A stretch of 64,000 nt of DNA, from assembly GCA_011364985.1 (NCBI GenBank), contig RDOC01000005.1, positions 42,052-106,051 of the forward strand, in the 5' to 3' direction. This DNA comes from Candidatus Thorarchaeota archaeon (lineage in GTDB: Archaea > Asgardarchaeota > Thorarchaeia > Thorarchaeales > Thorarchaeaceae). Below, in pieces: positions 1 to 9,564 of the stretch. The translations under genes were made by a program, and so were the position numbers. The first letter of the stretch is position 1; each line of letters starts with the position of its first letter. The notes beneath the pieces were generated by a model. That model had not been told where the DNA came from, made no database searches, and saw nothing but the letters and a program-made list of their open reading frames with translations.

Positions 1-436
1 TCAAGGGTACAAGTAGAATCAGGAAGGTGCGCACAAGATCACGCATAAAGACTAGATTTGGGTTACGACGATTTGCAACTTCTAGAACGAGCCAGCTGCC
101 ATATGCGAAAGGGAGTAAGAGCTTTAAAACTAGAGCAATTGTGGACCAAGGATTTCCAACGTTAATAACACCATAGGAACACATTGCCCCTGGACAGTAG
201 GGAACCAGCGACTGCAGCATCCAGAAAAACACTGGAACATTGAGTAGACGAGCAGCAAGTACGATTATTCCAATCATACCTAGAAGATAGTAACGTTGTT
301 CGGCAGCTAGCTGCTGTTCGTTGTTCCCGGTTGTTTTTTCCAGAATCTCTGATGACACATAGCCACCATATAGCGCAAGTGCTAATGACAATACACCAAT
401 GACAAGAACCACCACTGTTGTAACAGTAACAATCAT
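1..436 (-). CDS. Membrane protein of unknown function, 3' end cut by window edge
   Basis: Reading leftward from an ATG at 436 the frame stays open to the window edge, giving about 145 residues with no stop. Hydrophobic helices lie near residues 1-25, 49-78, 98-118 and 134-145. A two-cysteine stretch (C81 and C86, in a PYCPGAMC context) sits between helices 2 and 3. The cysteine pair recalls thiol-redox membrane proteins, but the spacing is not the CxxC of DsbB or VKOR, so I do not assign a function. A different minus frame is open over 162-503 but gives a composition unlike a protein, so I prefer this frame. Confidence 0.6.
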   Translation of the reverse strand, partial: MIVTVTTVVVLVIGVLSLALALYGGYVSSEILEKTTGNNEQQLAAEQRYYLLGMIGIIVLAARLLNVPVFFWMLQSLVPYCPGAMCSYGVINVGNPWSTIALVLKLLLPFAYGSWLVLEVANRRNPNLVFMRDLVRTFLILLVPL

Positions 437-660
437 TGGATATCACACTTGAGGACATTTTGGATTCCAAACCAGCACTAAAGCGTTCCGAAAACCATAC
501 CATTCAGTTATGGGTATTGCTTAGGTGTACTAGAGAAAAGATTGAAACTAACTCCTCATGATCGAGAGCATCTTTGAGCTACCCTGGTACTTCCGCGGAG
601 GCAGGAATATCGCTAAGACAGAGTCCAGTTATTGTTATCAAGAATACACAACTGCATTAG

Positions 661-904
661 TCTCATAAACAGAAGCAATTGCTGGCATCTGTCGCAGAAA
701 GAGATGAGATTCTCTTTCAAAGAGCGGTCTATGACAATTACATGGCAGACGGAATGCAAATGGCAGCACGGGGCCACACGGGTTCAGCTATTGGGTTTCC
801 TTGTAGATATTCGCATAGTAGCTTAGACAATAATGCTAGAGGATGTAGCAAATGCCATCAGATTGCTTCTTGAGTTCTTGGCTGTTTCAAGGGAATTGCA
901 TTAG
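661..904 (+). pseudogene. Possible decayed gene with frameshift and stop
   Basis: Two plus-strand frames each read like protein over adjoining stretches. One is open from 661 to about 790 and is helical and charged (ASVAERDEILFQRAVYDNYM). The other continues over about 790-904, with an internal TAG near 827 and then MLEDVANAIRLLLEFLAVSR. Joining them needs one frameshift and one stop readthrough. I do not recognise the family. It fills part of the otherwise empty gap at 504-900 and could be chance. Confidence 0.25.
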
Positions 905-1290
905 TCACAAGATTCTAGTGGTATCACGCGAACTCGCATATGGTCTCTGCTGACCACCTTTACATCTACTCCGGTCGGTATTTCACCTTCATCACATCTA
1001 GCATCCCAAATCTCAGCTCCAACCTTAATCTTCCCCGAACGCTGTGTTACGGGTTCTATGACCTTCCCCATCATTCCTTCGAGGTTGTAGAGCATGTAGC
1101 TGCCATCTTGGAGGGATGGGTACACCAAGTAGTACTTCACTGCGACAAAAATAGCAGCCCCAATAATCAGGGCAATAGTAGCATAGACGACAAGATCGGG
1201 TATGAAATAGTATACAAGGACAATTGCTATTGGGACTAGAATAAGTTCATCTATCGTTATCACTATGAATTTGACTTTTGCTGATACCAT
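901..1290 (-). CDS. NfeD-like membrane protein with C-terminal OB fold
   Basis: A 129-residue protein with two hydrophobic helices near residues 15-30 and 34-53 and a soluble beta-rich domain from about 68. That domain carries the NfeD C-terminal pattern: a glycine-rich start (GMMGKVIEP), then GKIKVGAEIWDA at 86-97 and a G-V-V run near 107-113. NfeD short forms normally sit beside a slipin/stomatin-type SPFH protein and are thought to help organise membrane patches. No slipin is visible here, so the partner is elsewhere or absent. ATG start after GAGAGCA. Confidence 0.8.
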   Translation of the reverse strand: MVSAKVKFIVITIDELILVPIAIVLVYYFIPDLVVYATIALIIGAAIFVAVKYYLVYPSLQDGSYMLYNLEGMMGKVIEPVTQRSGKIKVGAEIWDARCDEGEIPTGVDVKVVSRDHMRVRVIPLESCD

Positions 1291-1428
1291 TGCTCTCAGG
1301 TTTACATTGATTCCTTAGCAGAAAAGGGTTTGTGAAAAGGGCAACGAAATGCCGTAGTGAGTCTTACCGCATCATTGAATAGTCGTGTCGATTGTATCTG
1401 ACATTCAGCCACTCTTTTGAAGATCGAA

Positions 1429-1627
1429 ATGATCCAAGTCATGGCCAGCGCTGCACTGCTGTCTGCTTTACTTACGTTCCTATACCAGCAAGAGAGCATT
1501 TGAATACAACGAGTTCTTTATGAGAATCCTTGTTGGTGCATATGCCGCACCAGCTTTCATTGCAAGCTACTTTAGAAGAGCAGAAGATAACAGGAAGGAG
1601 ATATCATCTGTAGAGTCGGCAGTCTAG
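1429..1627 (+). pseudogene. Possible frameshifted small membrane protein
   Basis: An ATG at 1429 opens a short hydrophobic stretch (MASAALLSALLTFLYQQ) ending at a TGA near 1500. The next frame continues as KRAFEYNEFF and RILVGAYAAPAFIASYFRRAED to a TAG at 1625-1627. Joined by one frameshift these give a two-helix protein of about 65 residues. Either it is a broken small gene, or only the second part (ATG near 1519, 36 codons) is used. The family is not recognised. Confidence 0.22.
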
Positions 1628-1641
1628 TTCAAGAGAAACAA

Positions 1642-1661
1642 AGAGGGGAAAGAACCCCTCT
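1642..1661 (-). terminator. Candidate terminator hairpin after the MFS gene
   Basis: AGAGGGG (1642-1648) pairs with CCCCTCT (1655-1661) around a 6-nt loop, just past the MFS stop at 1669. On the minus strand the stem is followed by a T-rich stretch (TTTGTTTCTC). That fits a transcription end for the leftward gene. Confidence 0.5.
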
Positions 1662-1668
1662 CGTATCT

Positions 1669-3024
1669 CTAAGAGGCCCCTATCGCTTGGTCTCCAACCT
1701 CGCCGGTTCTAATCGCCAGAGTAAGTATCAGGGCCACAACAAAGAAGGCGATGGAAACAGGATACATCAGAGTTATGCTTGTTATATCAAAAATCACGCC
1801 GGTCGCAAAGGGTCCAAAGATTGCAGCACTCATGCTTGCAAAGTAGTACAAACCGGTTCCTGCACCGAGCCGTTTTTGTCCAAGCAACTGCCAAACTATG
1901 ACTATGCTGTTCACATTCACCATTGCCCAACCAACTCCAGCGACTACAAGAATACCCAGAATAGTGTAATAGTCGCTCACAACCCAAAGAGCCACTAGAG
2001 CAGCAAGCATTATGACTAGGCCACCAAGAATTGTTTTCTTTCTTCCAATTCTGCCTGCAATGAATCCTGCTGGAACTGCAAATATAACAAAGGCCAACGC
2101 AATGCCATTGAGAAGGAAGGAAGCATCTGCTGTTGCGAAACCTAGGACTTCTTTCCCATACTTTGTGAACCAAGTTTCTATGGCGTTATAGCCAAGGAAC
2201 CAGAAGAAGATAGCACCAAGGATAGCTATGGCAGATTTATCATCTGAGAAGGACACCTGCCGCATAGCTTCGAGTATTCCAATTTCCTCTTGCTCTTCTT
2301 CTTCTTCTCGTTTAGGAGAATCTGTTTCCTTTATGACTAGGAAAAGCACAATTACTGCAATAATCATGATTAGAGAAGTGGTTACAAAGGCCAGTACTGG
2401 TCCGATTTGCCAAATTTGAACATGAAATATACTGGCCAAGTTCGTGTCTCGAATCTTGTATATTTGGGATGCAACAGCATAAGCATAGATGGCTCCGATA
2501 CCGCCCATGAGATTGATAACCCCATTGGCTTTTGACCGGTGCTCTGAAGGCACTAGGTCGGGCATGAGAGCTACTACTGGCGCACGATAGAAGGCCATAG
2601 CCACATTGAATACGGTAATCATTCCAAACATAACCCAGAACATAGAAGCTGCCCAACCGTACGCAATTAGCGAGAAGTAAATTGCAGCAATTGGTGTTCC
2701 AATCAGAATATAGGGCATTCTTCTACCCCATCTCGTGCGTGTCTTGTCTGAACGGGCACCTATGTATGGTTGGAGAAACAAGGCAAGAATATTATCCAAC
2801 ACCATTATCGCACCGATAATGGTGTTCTCAAAATCGCCTGAGATGAAAGCCGGGAGGAAGTCTGCAGGGAGGTAGCTGTTGTAAACGCTCCAGCTTACAC
2901 CTGTAGTGAAAAAGCCAAGGCCAATAGCAAGAACATAGAGCCACCGCATCTTTGGTGCCTCATTTGCATTGGTTTCACCGACTTCATCGTCTGCAACGGA
3001 TTCATTTTCATCCTCGTATGTCAA
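1669..3024 (-). CDS. MFS transporter, sugar:cation symporter-like
   Basis: A 451-residue integral membrane protein with about twelve hydrophobic helices. An acidic, soluble N-terminus runs to about residue 26. The MFS motif A loop between helices 2 and 3 is clear (GARSDKTRTRWGRR, 89-102). The motif and the following PYILIGTP resemble the GPH/SLC45 branch that moves sugars with a cation, but the substrate cannot be told from sequence. An acidic loop (KREEEEEQEE) splits the two six-helix halves. The start is TTG at 3024, supported by GGAAGGAG about 9 nt upstream; no ATG fits as well. It appears to be transcribed alone. Confidence 0.88.
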   Translation of the reverse strand: MTYEDENESVADDEVGETNANEAPKMRWLYVLAIGLGFFTTGVSWSVYNSYLPADFLPAFISGDFENTIIGAIMVLDNILALFLQPYIGARSDKTRTRWGRRMPYILIGTPIAAIYFSLIAYGWAASMFWVMFGMITVFNVAMAFYRAPVVALMPDLVPSEHRSKANGVINLMGGIGAIYAYAVASQIYKIRDTNLASIFHVQIWQIGPVLAFVTTSLIMIIAVIVLFLVIKETDSPKREEEEEQEEIGILEAMRQVSFSDDKSAIAILGAIFFWFLGYNAIETWFTKYGKEVLGFATADASFLLNGIALAFVIFAVPAGFIAGRIGRKKTILGGLVIMLAALVALWVVSDYYTILGILVVAGVGWAMVNVNSIVIVWQLLGQKRLGAGTGLYYFASMSAAIFGPFATGVIFDITSITLMYPVSIAFFVVALILTLAIRTGEVGDQAIGAS

Positions 3025-3210
3025 CTTGTACCGCTCCTTCCGAAAGAAAGCTGATTAACAAGCGCTTTCAGGAAATCTTGAGTGCACAATCGGATATATG
3101 AATGATGGCAAGGAAACCAATAGGAAGATCTTAGAAACGGGGAAGGTTCTTCTCGTAGTGTTTCGAGAGCAGTCCAGAATCAGTTCATCATTTCCAGTTC
3201 ACGAGGATGT

Positions 3211-4062
3211 ATGACACAGATGAGAATTCGAAATATGAATACAAACGACCTTGGCTTTGCTATAAGCCTAACAGAACAGGAGAAATGGGGTAGTATTAGA
3301 GAGGATTTTCAGGAACTCCTGCTTTTCGACCCAAATGGATCCTTTATTGCAGAAATGAATGGCGAACCAATCGGAATGGTATGCGCAATTTCCTATGGGT
3401 CCTTTGGATTCATTGGAAACCTGATAGTCCGATCAGAATATCGAAAGAGCGGCTATGGAACAACTCTGATGAGTCATGCCATCGCGTATCTCAAAGGGAA
3501 AGGAACAGATACTGTAATGCTTGATGCAGTACAGAAAGCAGTACCTTTATACAAGAAGCTAGGTTTCAAAGAGATGTGCAACTCACTTAGGTACGAGGGA
3601 CGCGTTGAGCCAGAGACTTCCAGCAATTCTCGGGATATGGAAGACAAGGATATGATGCACATTCTAGGGATTGACAGGAAGCACTTCGGAGCCAATAGAT
3701 TTCTTTTCCTTGGGAGCAGTTTGTCCAGGGACCCAGATTTGGCCCGTGTTATTGAAGTGGGAGGCAGAATAGTTGGTTACATAATGGGAAGTAAGCGGCA
3801 TGGGTTTGTTAGGCTGGCACCATGGATAATCTCGGAGTGCCCTGAGCTTGCCAATGAGATGCTACGCGATTTTGCAGTACGTGTAGAAGGAAAGCAGATC
3901 AAGCTAGGAGTTCTCGAATCTAATACTCATGCTGTAAAAGTCATGAAGGCCCACGCGTTCTATCAGAAGAGCTATTCTGTTCGAATGGTCCTTGGCGCTT
4001 TGCCGAGAGATATGCAACCGTCAAACGCAGTATATGCAATAGGGTCCGCTATGCGTGGATGA
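3211..4062 (+). CDS. Tandem GNAT-family N-acetyltransferase
   Basis: A 283-residue protein with an N-terminal GNAT domain (about 5-130). It has the acetyl-CoA pyrophosphate loop (R-x-x-G-x-G type, RKSGYG at 78-83) and the beta5-helix stretch AVPLYKKLGFKE. The C-terminal half (about 150-280) resembles the second acetyltransferase-like domain of YitH-type proteins. The acceptor is unknown. The ATG at 3211 follows GAGG. It converges with the ABC permease gene, and the two coding ends overlap by 14 nt. Confidence 0.85.
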   Translation: MTQMRIRNMNTNDLGFAISLTEQEKWGSIREDFQELLLFDPNGSFIAEMNGEPIGMVCAISYGSFGFIGNLIVRSEYRKSGYGTTLMSHAIAYLKGKGTDTVMLDAVQKAVPLYKKLGFKEMCNSLRYEGRVEPETSSNSRDMEDKDMMHILGIDRKHFGANRFLFLGSSLSRDPDLARVIEVGGRIVGYIMGSKRHGFVRLAPWIISECPELANEMLRDFAVRVEGKQIKLGVLESNTHAVKVMKAHAFYQKSYSVRMVLGALPRDMQPSNAVYAIGSAMRG

Positions 4063-5233
4063 CCATTTTCTTTCGTCGTGACCTCATTCTCTCAATCCTA
4101 GCCCCTAAGTTAACCTCACTAATACGATTCGCCACAAATGGTGACGCAGCTATTAGGGCAACAGCAAGGAGCCAGACTACGGAGATATCGATTGTTGCAT
4201 GGCTATAGGTTCCCTGAACAAACATCTCAATCATAGTGCGATATGCATTGGAGAAGGGCACATACTCGTTGAGAACTGTGAAGCCCATTCCGGTCAAAGA
4301 TAGTGGTGCGATCCCACCTCCAGTGATCCAGTAAAAGAGAGCAACCAGTGCGCAAAGTGGAACAACATACACCGAGTTTCTTGCCATCGACCCTAATATT
4401 GTTCCCACGCCTGCAGTAAAGATAGCCAATGGTAGCGTCATCGCAAGGAACGTGAGTATGTCACCTCTAGGTAGAACACCATATAATCCCCATCCCAGAA
4501 ACAACACCGCTGGAATGGAAATGTAGCTTAGAACTGCTCCACTCAACATTTTTCCAGCATAGATCGCATATGGAGACCGATTGGAGAGTGTGAGTTCCTC
4601 GATTGTGCTCTGTTCATACTCTTGTGCTGTCGCTGATGCTGCAAGGAACATTCCTCCAAAAGATATGCCGTATACCATAACTGTCCATGCCATATACGCC
4701 AACCTTGGAGGAGTATACTCATTCAACAGTTCTACATTGAAATCGACTTTCGCATCCTCAGTGAGATAGGTCTGATAGAAGATGTCAAGCTTCCTGATGA
4801 CAGGCATACGTAGGTTCTTTGTCATGTCCTCGTGGGCATTGTTAACCATAATGTGGATACTAGTTGATTGGTTATTTTGAAGAGCTTCTTCAAATCCTTC
4901 AGGGATCGTAATCACAAGCAGAATCTCACCAGTTTCAAATAGGCGGTTCGCAGTATCGCTATCCAGCTCAACTAGCCTCAAGCTGGGAGGAATTGGATCA
5001 TGCGTTCCCAGAATCTCAATCAATCCATTTGTGTAGAATTCGGGATTCTGTTCCTCAACCACAAGAGCAGTATCAACACCCGGTCCGGCATATACTCCGC
5101 CCATTAGCAGCACGAAAGCGGAGTAGTATAGTAGAGGAAAGAGTATGACAAATCCCAGCCGCTCCTTGTTTCTGAGCCAAGTCTTGATCTCTTTCACAAA
5201 TGATGCACGAAGTACTCTGGACCGATCACTCAT
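4049..5233 (-). CDS. ABC-2 type transporter permease (second permease of exporter)
   Basis: 394 residues: one N-terminal membrane helix (about 30-50), a long extracytoplasmic domain (about 55-185) and a cluster of five hydrophobic helices to the end. This is the ABC2_membrane_3 layout. The stretch EQSTIEELTLSNRSPYAIYAGK after helix 2 is typical of these permeases. Its ATG overlaps the stop of the upstream permease (ATGA), so the two are translationally coupled. With the partner permease and the ATPase upstream it forms a heterodimeric exporter, substrate unknown. Confidence 0.88.
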   Translation of the reverse strand: MSDRSRVLRASFVKEIKTWLRNKERLGFVILFPLLYYSAFVLLMGGVYAGPGVDTALVVEEQNPEFYTNGLIEILGTHDPIPPSLRLVELDSDTANRLFETGEILLVITIPEGFEEALQNNQSTSIHIMVNNAHEDMTKNLRMPVIRKLDIFYQTYLTEDAKVDFNVELLNEYTPPRLAYMAWTVMVYGISFGGMFLAASATAQEYEQSTIEELTLSNRSPYAIYAGKMLSGAVLSYISIPAVLFLGWGLYGVLPRGDILTFLAMTLPLAIFTAGVGTILGSMARNSVYVVPLCALVALFYWITGGGIAPLSLTGMGFTVLNEYVPFSNAYRTMIEMFVQGTYSHATIDISVVWLLAVALIAASPFVANRISEVNLGARIERMRSRRKKMVIHA

Positions 5234-6363
5234 GAACGCTCAACCTCCTGTGCCATTAGCTTCGTGGAAAGAAGTGTGAACACTATCCACATTGTCAGTA
5301 GAGCAACCATGCCAAATAGAAGCCCAGACATAGTATCATAGAAGAACACACGAGCCCACATGCTTATAGAATGAGTCGTTGGAAGCATCATCACCAGAGC
5401 TCTGAGCTCTCTTGGCATCAAACCAATTGGGGCAAGGCCACCTCCAGCAAGAAAACAAACAACGCTGAATAGAACCGAGAAAAGGATTGCAGTTTCCCTC
5501 TTTTTAGACCGAAGACCAATAATATCGCCTATAGGTACAAGGACCAAGATAGAGAGCAAGAGGATTAGTCCAAGTATTACCGGATTGCCAGCAGGAAGTG
5601 TTCCGGTGCCAAGCAGGATAACTGGCACAGTAATCAAGAGCACAAAAAGAGAGCGGGGAATTGCAGCAATCGTGTGGGCAACCACTATGGCAATTCTACT
5701 CGTTGGCGAGTTCAATGTATCATAAACTGCCTTTGTTTCAAAATCAGATGCGGTAGCAAGGGCTTGCCCAGTGACAGAGCAGACAATGACAGATAGAACT
5801 ACTGCTACTGCATACATATAGGCGAGGTTTGACGGAGTTACGTCTAGATTCAGAGTTTCATTGAGAGCAACCCGTGCATCAGATTGATCGTATTCTGGAT
5901 AGATTGCACCCTGATTATAGAGAAGAACTGCAGCCTCAATTCTATGCACATAATTCTTGACAACATCATCATTCAGATTGACTATGTAGATGACAACTAC
6001 CGCTTTAATGCCCGCAGTTATGTTTACTCCAAACCCTTCAGGGATTAGAACATATGCAATAAGTTCGCCGCTTTGAAATAAGTCCATTGCAGTCGCAGAA
6101 TCATACCGGCTCATTTTGAACCAAGTATGATTCGTAGTAGAAACCATATTCTCTAGGATGAGGGCCATATCTTCTGCTTGTGTTGATGAGTCTTCGACAA
6201 CAAGTCCACAGACAAAGGATTCACCTCCTCCAACTTGAGCCCACATGATTGCATAGACCAATGCGAGCACAAATGGAACTATCAGGCTGGGGGCAACGAA
6301 TCTTGGGTCTCTTTTTGCTTGCTTCAGGTCCTTCCTTACTATGGCGGCAATCTCCCTTAGCAA
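5230..6363 (-). CDS. ABC-2 type transporter permease (first permease of exporter)
   Basis: 377 residues with the same layout as its downstream partner: an N-terminal helix, an extracytoplasmic domain of about 140 residues, then a bundle of helices. FETKAVYDTLNSPTSRIAIVVAHT is the coupling-type segment. The start is TTG at 6363, two bases after the ATPase stop, with GAGGGAT just upstream inside the ATPase end. No ATG is available near this point. Confidence 0.87.
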   Translation of the reverse strand: MLREIAAIVRKDLKQAKRDPRFVAPSLIVPFVLALVYAIMWAQVGGGESFVCGLVVEDSSTQAEDMALILENMVSTTNHTWFKMSRYDSATAMDLFQSGELIAYVLIPEGFGVNITAGIKAVVVIYIVNLNDDVVKNYVHRIEAAVLLYNQGAIYPEYDQSDARVALNETLNLDVTPSNLAYMYAVAVVLSVIVCSVTGQALATASDFETKAVYDTLNSPTSRIAIVVAHTIAAIPRSLFVLLITVPVILLGTGTLPAGNPVILGLILLLSILVLVPIGDIIGLRSKKRETAILFSVLFSVVCFLAGGGLAPIGLMPRELRALVMMLPTTHSISMWARVFFYDTMSGLLFGMVALLTMWIVFTLLSTKLMAQEVERS

Positions 6364-6365
6364 CT

Positions 6366-7328
6366 CTAATCCCTCAACTTTGATCCTGTTATCGTCAGAA
6401 ACACATCACCCAGAGAGGGCTCTCTCAGGGAGGCCTGCTTAACCCTCAGGTTGCGCTTTGTGAGTCGTTCGATTACTATTGGAAGATCAGAATGACCTGA
6501 CTGACTCCGAATCCATGCCGTTCGGGGGCCTCCATCAAGAGGCGCACTTACTTTCTCAACCTCCAGTTTTAGCTCCCCAGCGAGCCACTCGGCACCAAGA
6601 GCAGAGTCCATGTTCTCGACTAGGACCTCAATGAGATACTCACCCACATATTCGCGCTTCAGGTCGTTTGGTGTGCCTTCAGCCACCAGTTTCCCATTAT
6701 CAATTATTATTACTCGATCGGCTAATGCTTCGCTCTCATCCATGTAATTTGTACAAAAAAGAACGGTACGCCCTTCATCCCGCATCTTCCGGACCTGATT
6801 CCAAATCAGATTTCGGCTTTGAACATCGACACCAAGAGACATCTCGTCAAGAATGACAAGCTTGGAGTCATGTAAAATCGACCGGACTAGAGCAAGACGA
6901 CGCTTCATACCTCCGGAATAGGTCTTCACCAAGTCATCTTTACGATTGGTAAGTCCAGCGATCTCAAGCATTGATGCAACACGTGAATCAACTTCGGTTT
7001 CAGGCACTCCATATAGGTGTGCATGGTATACCAGAGATTCTTGTGCGGTGAGGTCTTGATATAATGCGGTTTCCTGTGGCATGAAGCCAATCAACTGACG
7101 AATCTTGGAGAGGTTCTTTGATACTTCGTAACTATGAATCTTGACACTTCCAGAACTGGGCTTGAGAATTCCTGTAATCAGTTTGACAGTTGTTGATTTT
7201 CCTGCACCATTGGGACCAAGGAGGCCAACTATTTCACCCTGCTCAACTGAGAATGAGAGGTCATCCAAGGCTTTTCTTTGCTCACCATAGATATGGGTAA
7301 GGTTTGAAATTTCTATCATCGAAGGCAA
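6366..7328 (-). CDS. ABC transporter ATP-binding protein
   Basis: 320 residues. Walker A GPNGAGKST lies at 38-46, the signature YSGGMKRRL at 137-145 and Walker B LVILDEMS at 157-164. The usual DEPT after Walker B is DEMS here, a mild change that keeps the catalytic Glu. A C-terminal extension (about 225-320) follows the DrrA-type pattern seen in ATPases that pair with ABC-2 permeases. It is the first gene of a three-gene exporter operon. The start is probably TTG at 7328 (GGTGG 5 nt upstream); ATG at 7319 is the alternative. Confidence 0.92.
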   Translation of the reverse strand: MPSMIEISNLTHIYGEQRKALDDLSFSVEQGEIVGLLGPNGAGKSTTVKLITGILKPSSGSVKIHSYEVSKNLSKIRQLIGFMPQETALYQDLTAQESLVYHAHLYGVPETEVDSRVASMLEIAGLTNRKDDLVKTYSGGMKRRLALVRSILHDSKLVILDEMSLGVDVQSRNLIWNQVRKMRDEGRTVLFCTNYMDESEALADRVIIIDNGKLVAEGTPNDLKREYVGEYLIEVLVENMDSALGAEWLAGELKLEVEKVSAPLDGGPRTAWIRSQSGHSDLPIVIERLTKRNLRVKQASLREPSLGDVFLTITGSKLRD

Positions 7329-7437
7329 CTAACCACCAACATATCCTTCAGCAATCGAGAATATGAAATTCGTGTCACTCCAGAGGTAACAACGAGAGAT
7401 TCATATCCAGAGAGGGTCATCTCAATGAGGAAGGATA

Positions 7438-7743
7438 TTGACACTGGAATATATTTTGCAGCCACGAGTTTTGGTTGTTTTGAAAGAATTAAACTGGGGA
7501 GACCGATTTGAGAGTGATCTCCAACAGAAGATTTCTGAGATATCAGGTGGACCTGAGAGTCTGGCCGATATTAGGAATGAGCTATTGAAGAACGGACTGA
7601 TTTTACAATTGAAGGGAGGACAAGGCAGCCCGTATCTGTCACTGACCTATAAGGGCCAGCTCATAGTCGATCGGCTCCTTGAAACAGAAGAGATGCTCGC
7701 TTCAGAGGATGTTGACCAGTCTGGAGCGTTACCCCAAGAGTGA
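7438..7743 (+). CDS. Small winged-helix-like protein
   Basis: A 101-residue protein. A helix-turn-helix style core (ADIRNELLKNGLILQL) is followed by a short beta hairpin and LTYKGQLIVDRLL, the order seen in single winged-helix regulators. The tail is acidic. The start is TTG at 7438, with GAGGAAGG close upstream. It is divergent from the ABC exporter and precedes the TrmB-family gene on the same strand by about 40 nt, so the two may regulate the exporter. That role is inferred from position only. Confidence 0.6.
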   Translation: MTLEYILQPRVLVVLKELNWGDRFESDLQQKISEISGGPESLADIRNELLKNGLILQLKGGQGSPYLSLTYKGQLIVDRLLETEEMLASEDVDQSGALPQE

Positions 7744-7782
7744 CAAGGTCTTGAAAAGGATGCAAAGCTATCTCTAGTTGGT

Positions 7783-8622
7783 ATGGCAATGTCAGATGAT
7801 GAAATCGTTTCGCAAATGATGAGTCTTGGATTGCACCTAAACGAAGCAAAAGCATACAAGGCTCTTGTTACCATCGGACAGAGTACAGCTCGAGATGTTG
7901 CTTCCAGTTCTGGGATTCCTAGGAGCAAGGTGTATGACGTACTGTACTCACTTGAGAACAAGGGACTTGTTCGAAGAATCCTTGGAAGCGAACCAACAGA
8001 ATTTAGACCATATCCTCCGAAAGAGGCGATTCCCCTTCTTCTTGAGAAAATCCAGCAGTCAGGTAAGCTTGTACAGAGAACGTTGGAGAGCTTGGAGAAC
8101 GAGAGAGGCATTGAGGGTAGAGAGTTAGTGTACACAATAGAGGGGAATGATCAGATTAGAATTGAAGTTCGAAGCTTAATCAACAATGCAAAGAAACAGG
8201 TGTTTATTTCGACTCTGAACCCTGCCATACTCAGTCTTGCAAGGCCAGCCTTAGCAAATGCAAAGAAGCAGGGTATAGAAATCAGTCTTGTCACATCACG
8301 CAACTTCATCGAAGAATGGCCCGAGTTCAAGCACTATGTAAACATGACAGATCTGGCAGACGTAAGCCCGCCTGGGATTATGGAGCAGATGAGTGCAGTT
8401 CTACAGGACGATTCAGTTATCGATGCAGGATGGAATCCAACACAGATGGGAATTGTTATTGCGGATAACACAGAGAGTATCGCATTCTTTGGCAGCCATA
8501 GAAACCAATCCAAGCCATGGGCATTGACCGTTCGCGTTCCGATGATTGTTATCTTGCAAAAACATGTGATATCAGCCGTCCTCGCCCAGATAGTACGATT
8601 TCTTGAAGGAAGCGCCAAATGA
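7783..8622 (+). CDS. TrmB-family transcriptional regulator
   Basis: 279 residues. The N-terminal winged helix (about 8-80) has the TrmB pattern LGLHLNEAKAYKALV, then STARDVASSSGIPRSKVYDVLYSLENKGLV. After a linker helix, a PLD-like effector domain (about 115-275) begins with a VYTIEGNDQIRIEVRSLI stretch. TrmB proteins commonly bind sugars or other small ligands and control transporters. The nearby ABC exporter or the MFS gene could be targets, but this is inference. ATG start at 7783; a second ATG at 7789 is equally possible. Confidence 0.88.
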   Translation: MAMSDDEIVSQMMSLGLHLNEAKAYKALVTIGQSTARDVASSSGIPRSKVYDVLYSLENKGLVRRILGSEPTEFRPYPPKEAIPLLLEKIQQSGKLVQRTLESLENERGIEGRELVYTIEGNDQIRIEVRSLINNAKKQVFISTLNPAILSLARPALANAKKQGIEISLVTSRNFIEEWPEFKHYVNMTDLADVSPPGIMEQMSAVLQDDSVIDAGWNPTQMGIVIADNTESIAFFGSHRNQSKPWALTVRVPMIVILQKHVISAVLAQIVRFLEGSAK

Positions 8623-8721
8623 GCAGTTATAGGATAACTTATCCTAGTACCTGCTGAGAGTAAGTTCATATTTGAAAGAGGCCATTCTTTCTTGCTGCTC
8701 CTGATTGGAGGAAAAAGAGGA

Positions 8722-9534
8722 TTGAAGAAACCGCTTCTCAAGGTTCTTAGGTGTCCAAAATGCCAGAGGAGCCTATTCATATCTGAGAATAATGCGAATC
8801 TAAATGAAATTCACGAAACGACCTTAGCGTGCGAGAAGGGTCACATTTGGAAGGTAGAGGATGGAATTCCTTCTCTTGTGTTTCCGTCCGTTAGTTCCAA
8901 GGATGCAAAATGGATTGCCCAATATGAAGAAATGGCCGAGAGCTACGATGATCTTGTCAAGCAGTACGATGATTGGCTTGGCATAGATATGATGAAAGAA
9001 CGAGAGAGAATTGTTCGTTTCGTTCCGATAGAGGCACCTGTAAAGATACTGGATGTAAGCATTGGAACTGCAGCCACCTTTATTGCTTTGTACAATGCAT
9101 TCCAAGGAAAACAGATGGAACGTTTCAATCTTCATGGGCTCGATCTCTCTCTTGGCATGCTCAAGGTGGCGAAACAGAAGATAGAGAAAAGAAGCTTGGA
9201 CATCAGTCTCGTTCACGGGAACGTATTCAATATTCCATACAAGAACAACTCGTTCAACATCGTCTATCATAGTGGGGGTATCAATACATTCTCAGATATT
9301 GGCCTAGCATTGAACGAGATGCTCAGAGTTGTACGGTCCGGTGGAATTGTTGTAGTTGTTGATGAGGGGTTGTCTCCAGACATGCGTGAAAGCGAGAAAG
9401 GGAAGGAGATTATAAGGACCAATAGTTTATTTGCAGCAAGGCCACCCATCGCATACTTGCCTGAGAAGGTAAAGGATGTTGAAATGAACTATATCATGAA
9501 TGGGACGTTCTATGAGGTTGTATTCAGAAAATAG
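8722..9534 (+). CDS. Class I SAM-dependent methyltransferase with N-terminal zinc ribbon
   Basis: 270 residues from the chosen start. A Trm112-like zinc-binding segment comes first (C11, C14, C37, H41: CPKC and CEKGH). The Rossmann methyltransferase has motif I ILDVSIGTAA at 109-118 and a DLS acidic motif II. Motif I lacks the usual GxGxG glycine density, a small oddity. The acceptor is unknown; the layout resembles RlmA or UbiE-like enzymes. I chose TTG at 8722 because GGAGG lies about 12 nt upstream; the frame also opens at a TTG at 8692. Confidence 0.78.
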   Translation: MKKPLLKVLRCPKCQRSLFISENNANLNEIHETTLACEKGHIWKVEDGIPSLVFPSVSSKDAKWIAQYEEMAESYDDLVKQYDDWLGIDMMKERERIVRFVPIEAPVKILDVSIGTAATFIALYNAFQGKQMERFNLHGLDLSLGMLKVAKQKIEKRSLDISLVHGNVFNIPYKNNSFNIVYHSGGINTFSDIGLALNEMLRVVRSGGIVVVVDEGLSPDMRESEKGKEIIRTNSLFAARPPIAYLPEKVKDVEMNYIMNGTFYEVVFRK

Positions 9535-9564
9535 ATGAGTCTGTTAATAGAAAATAGTCTGTGC

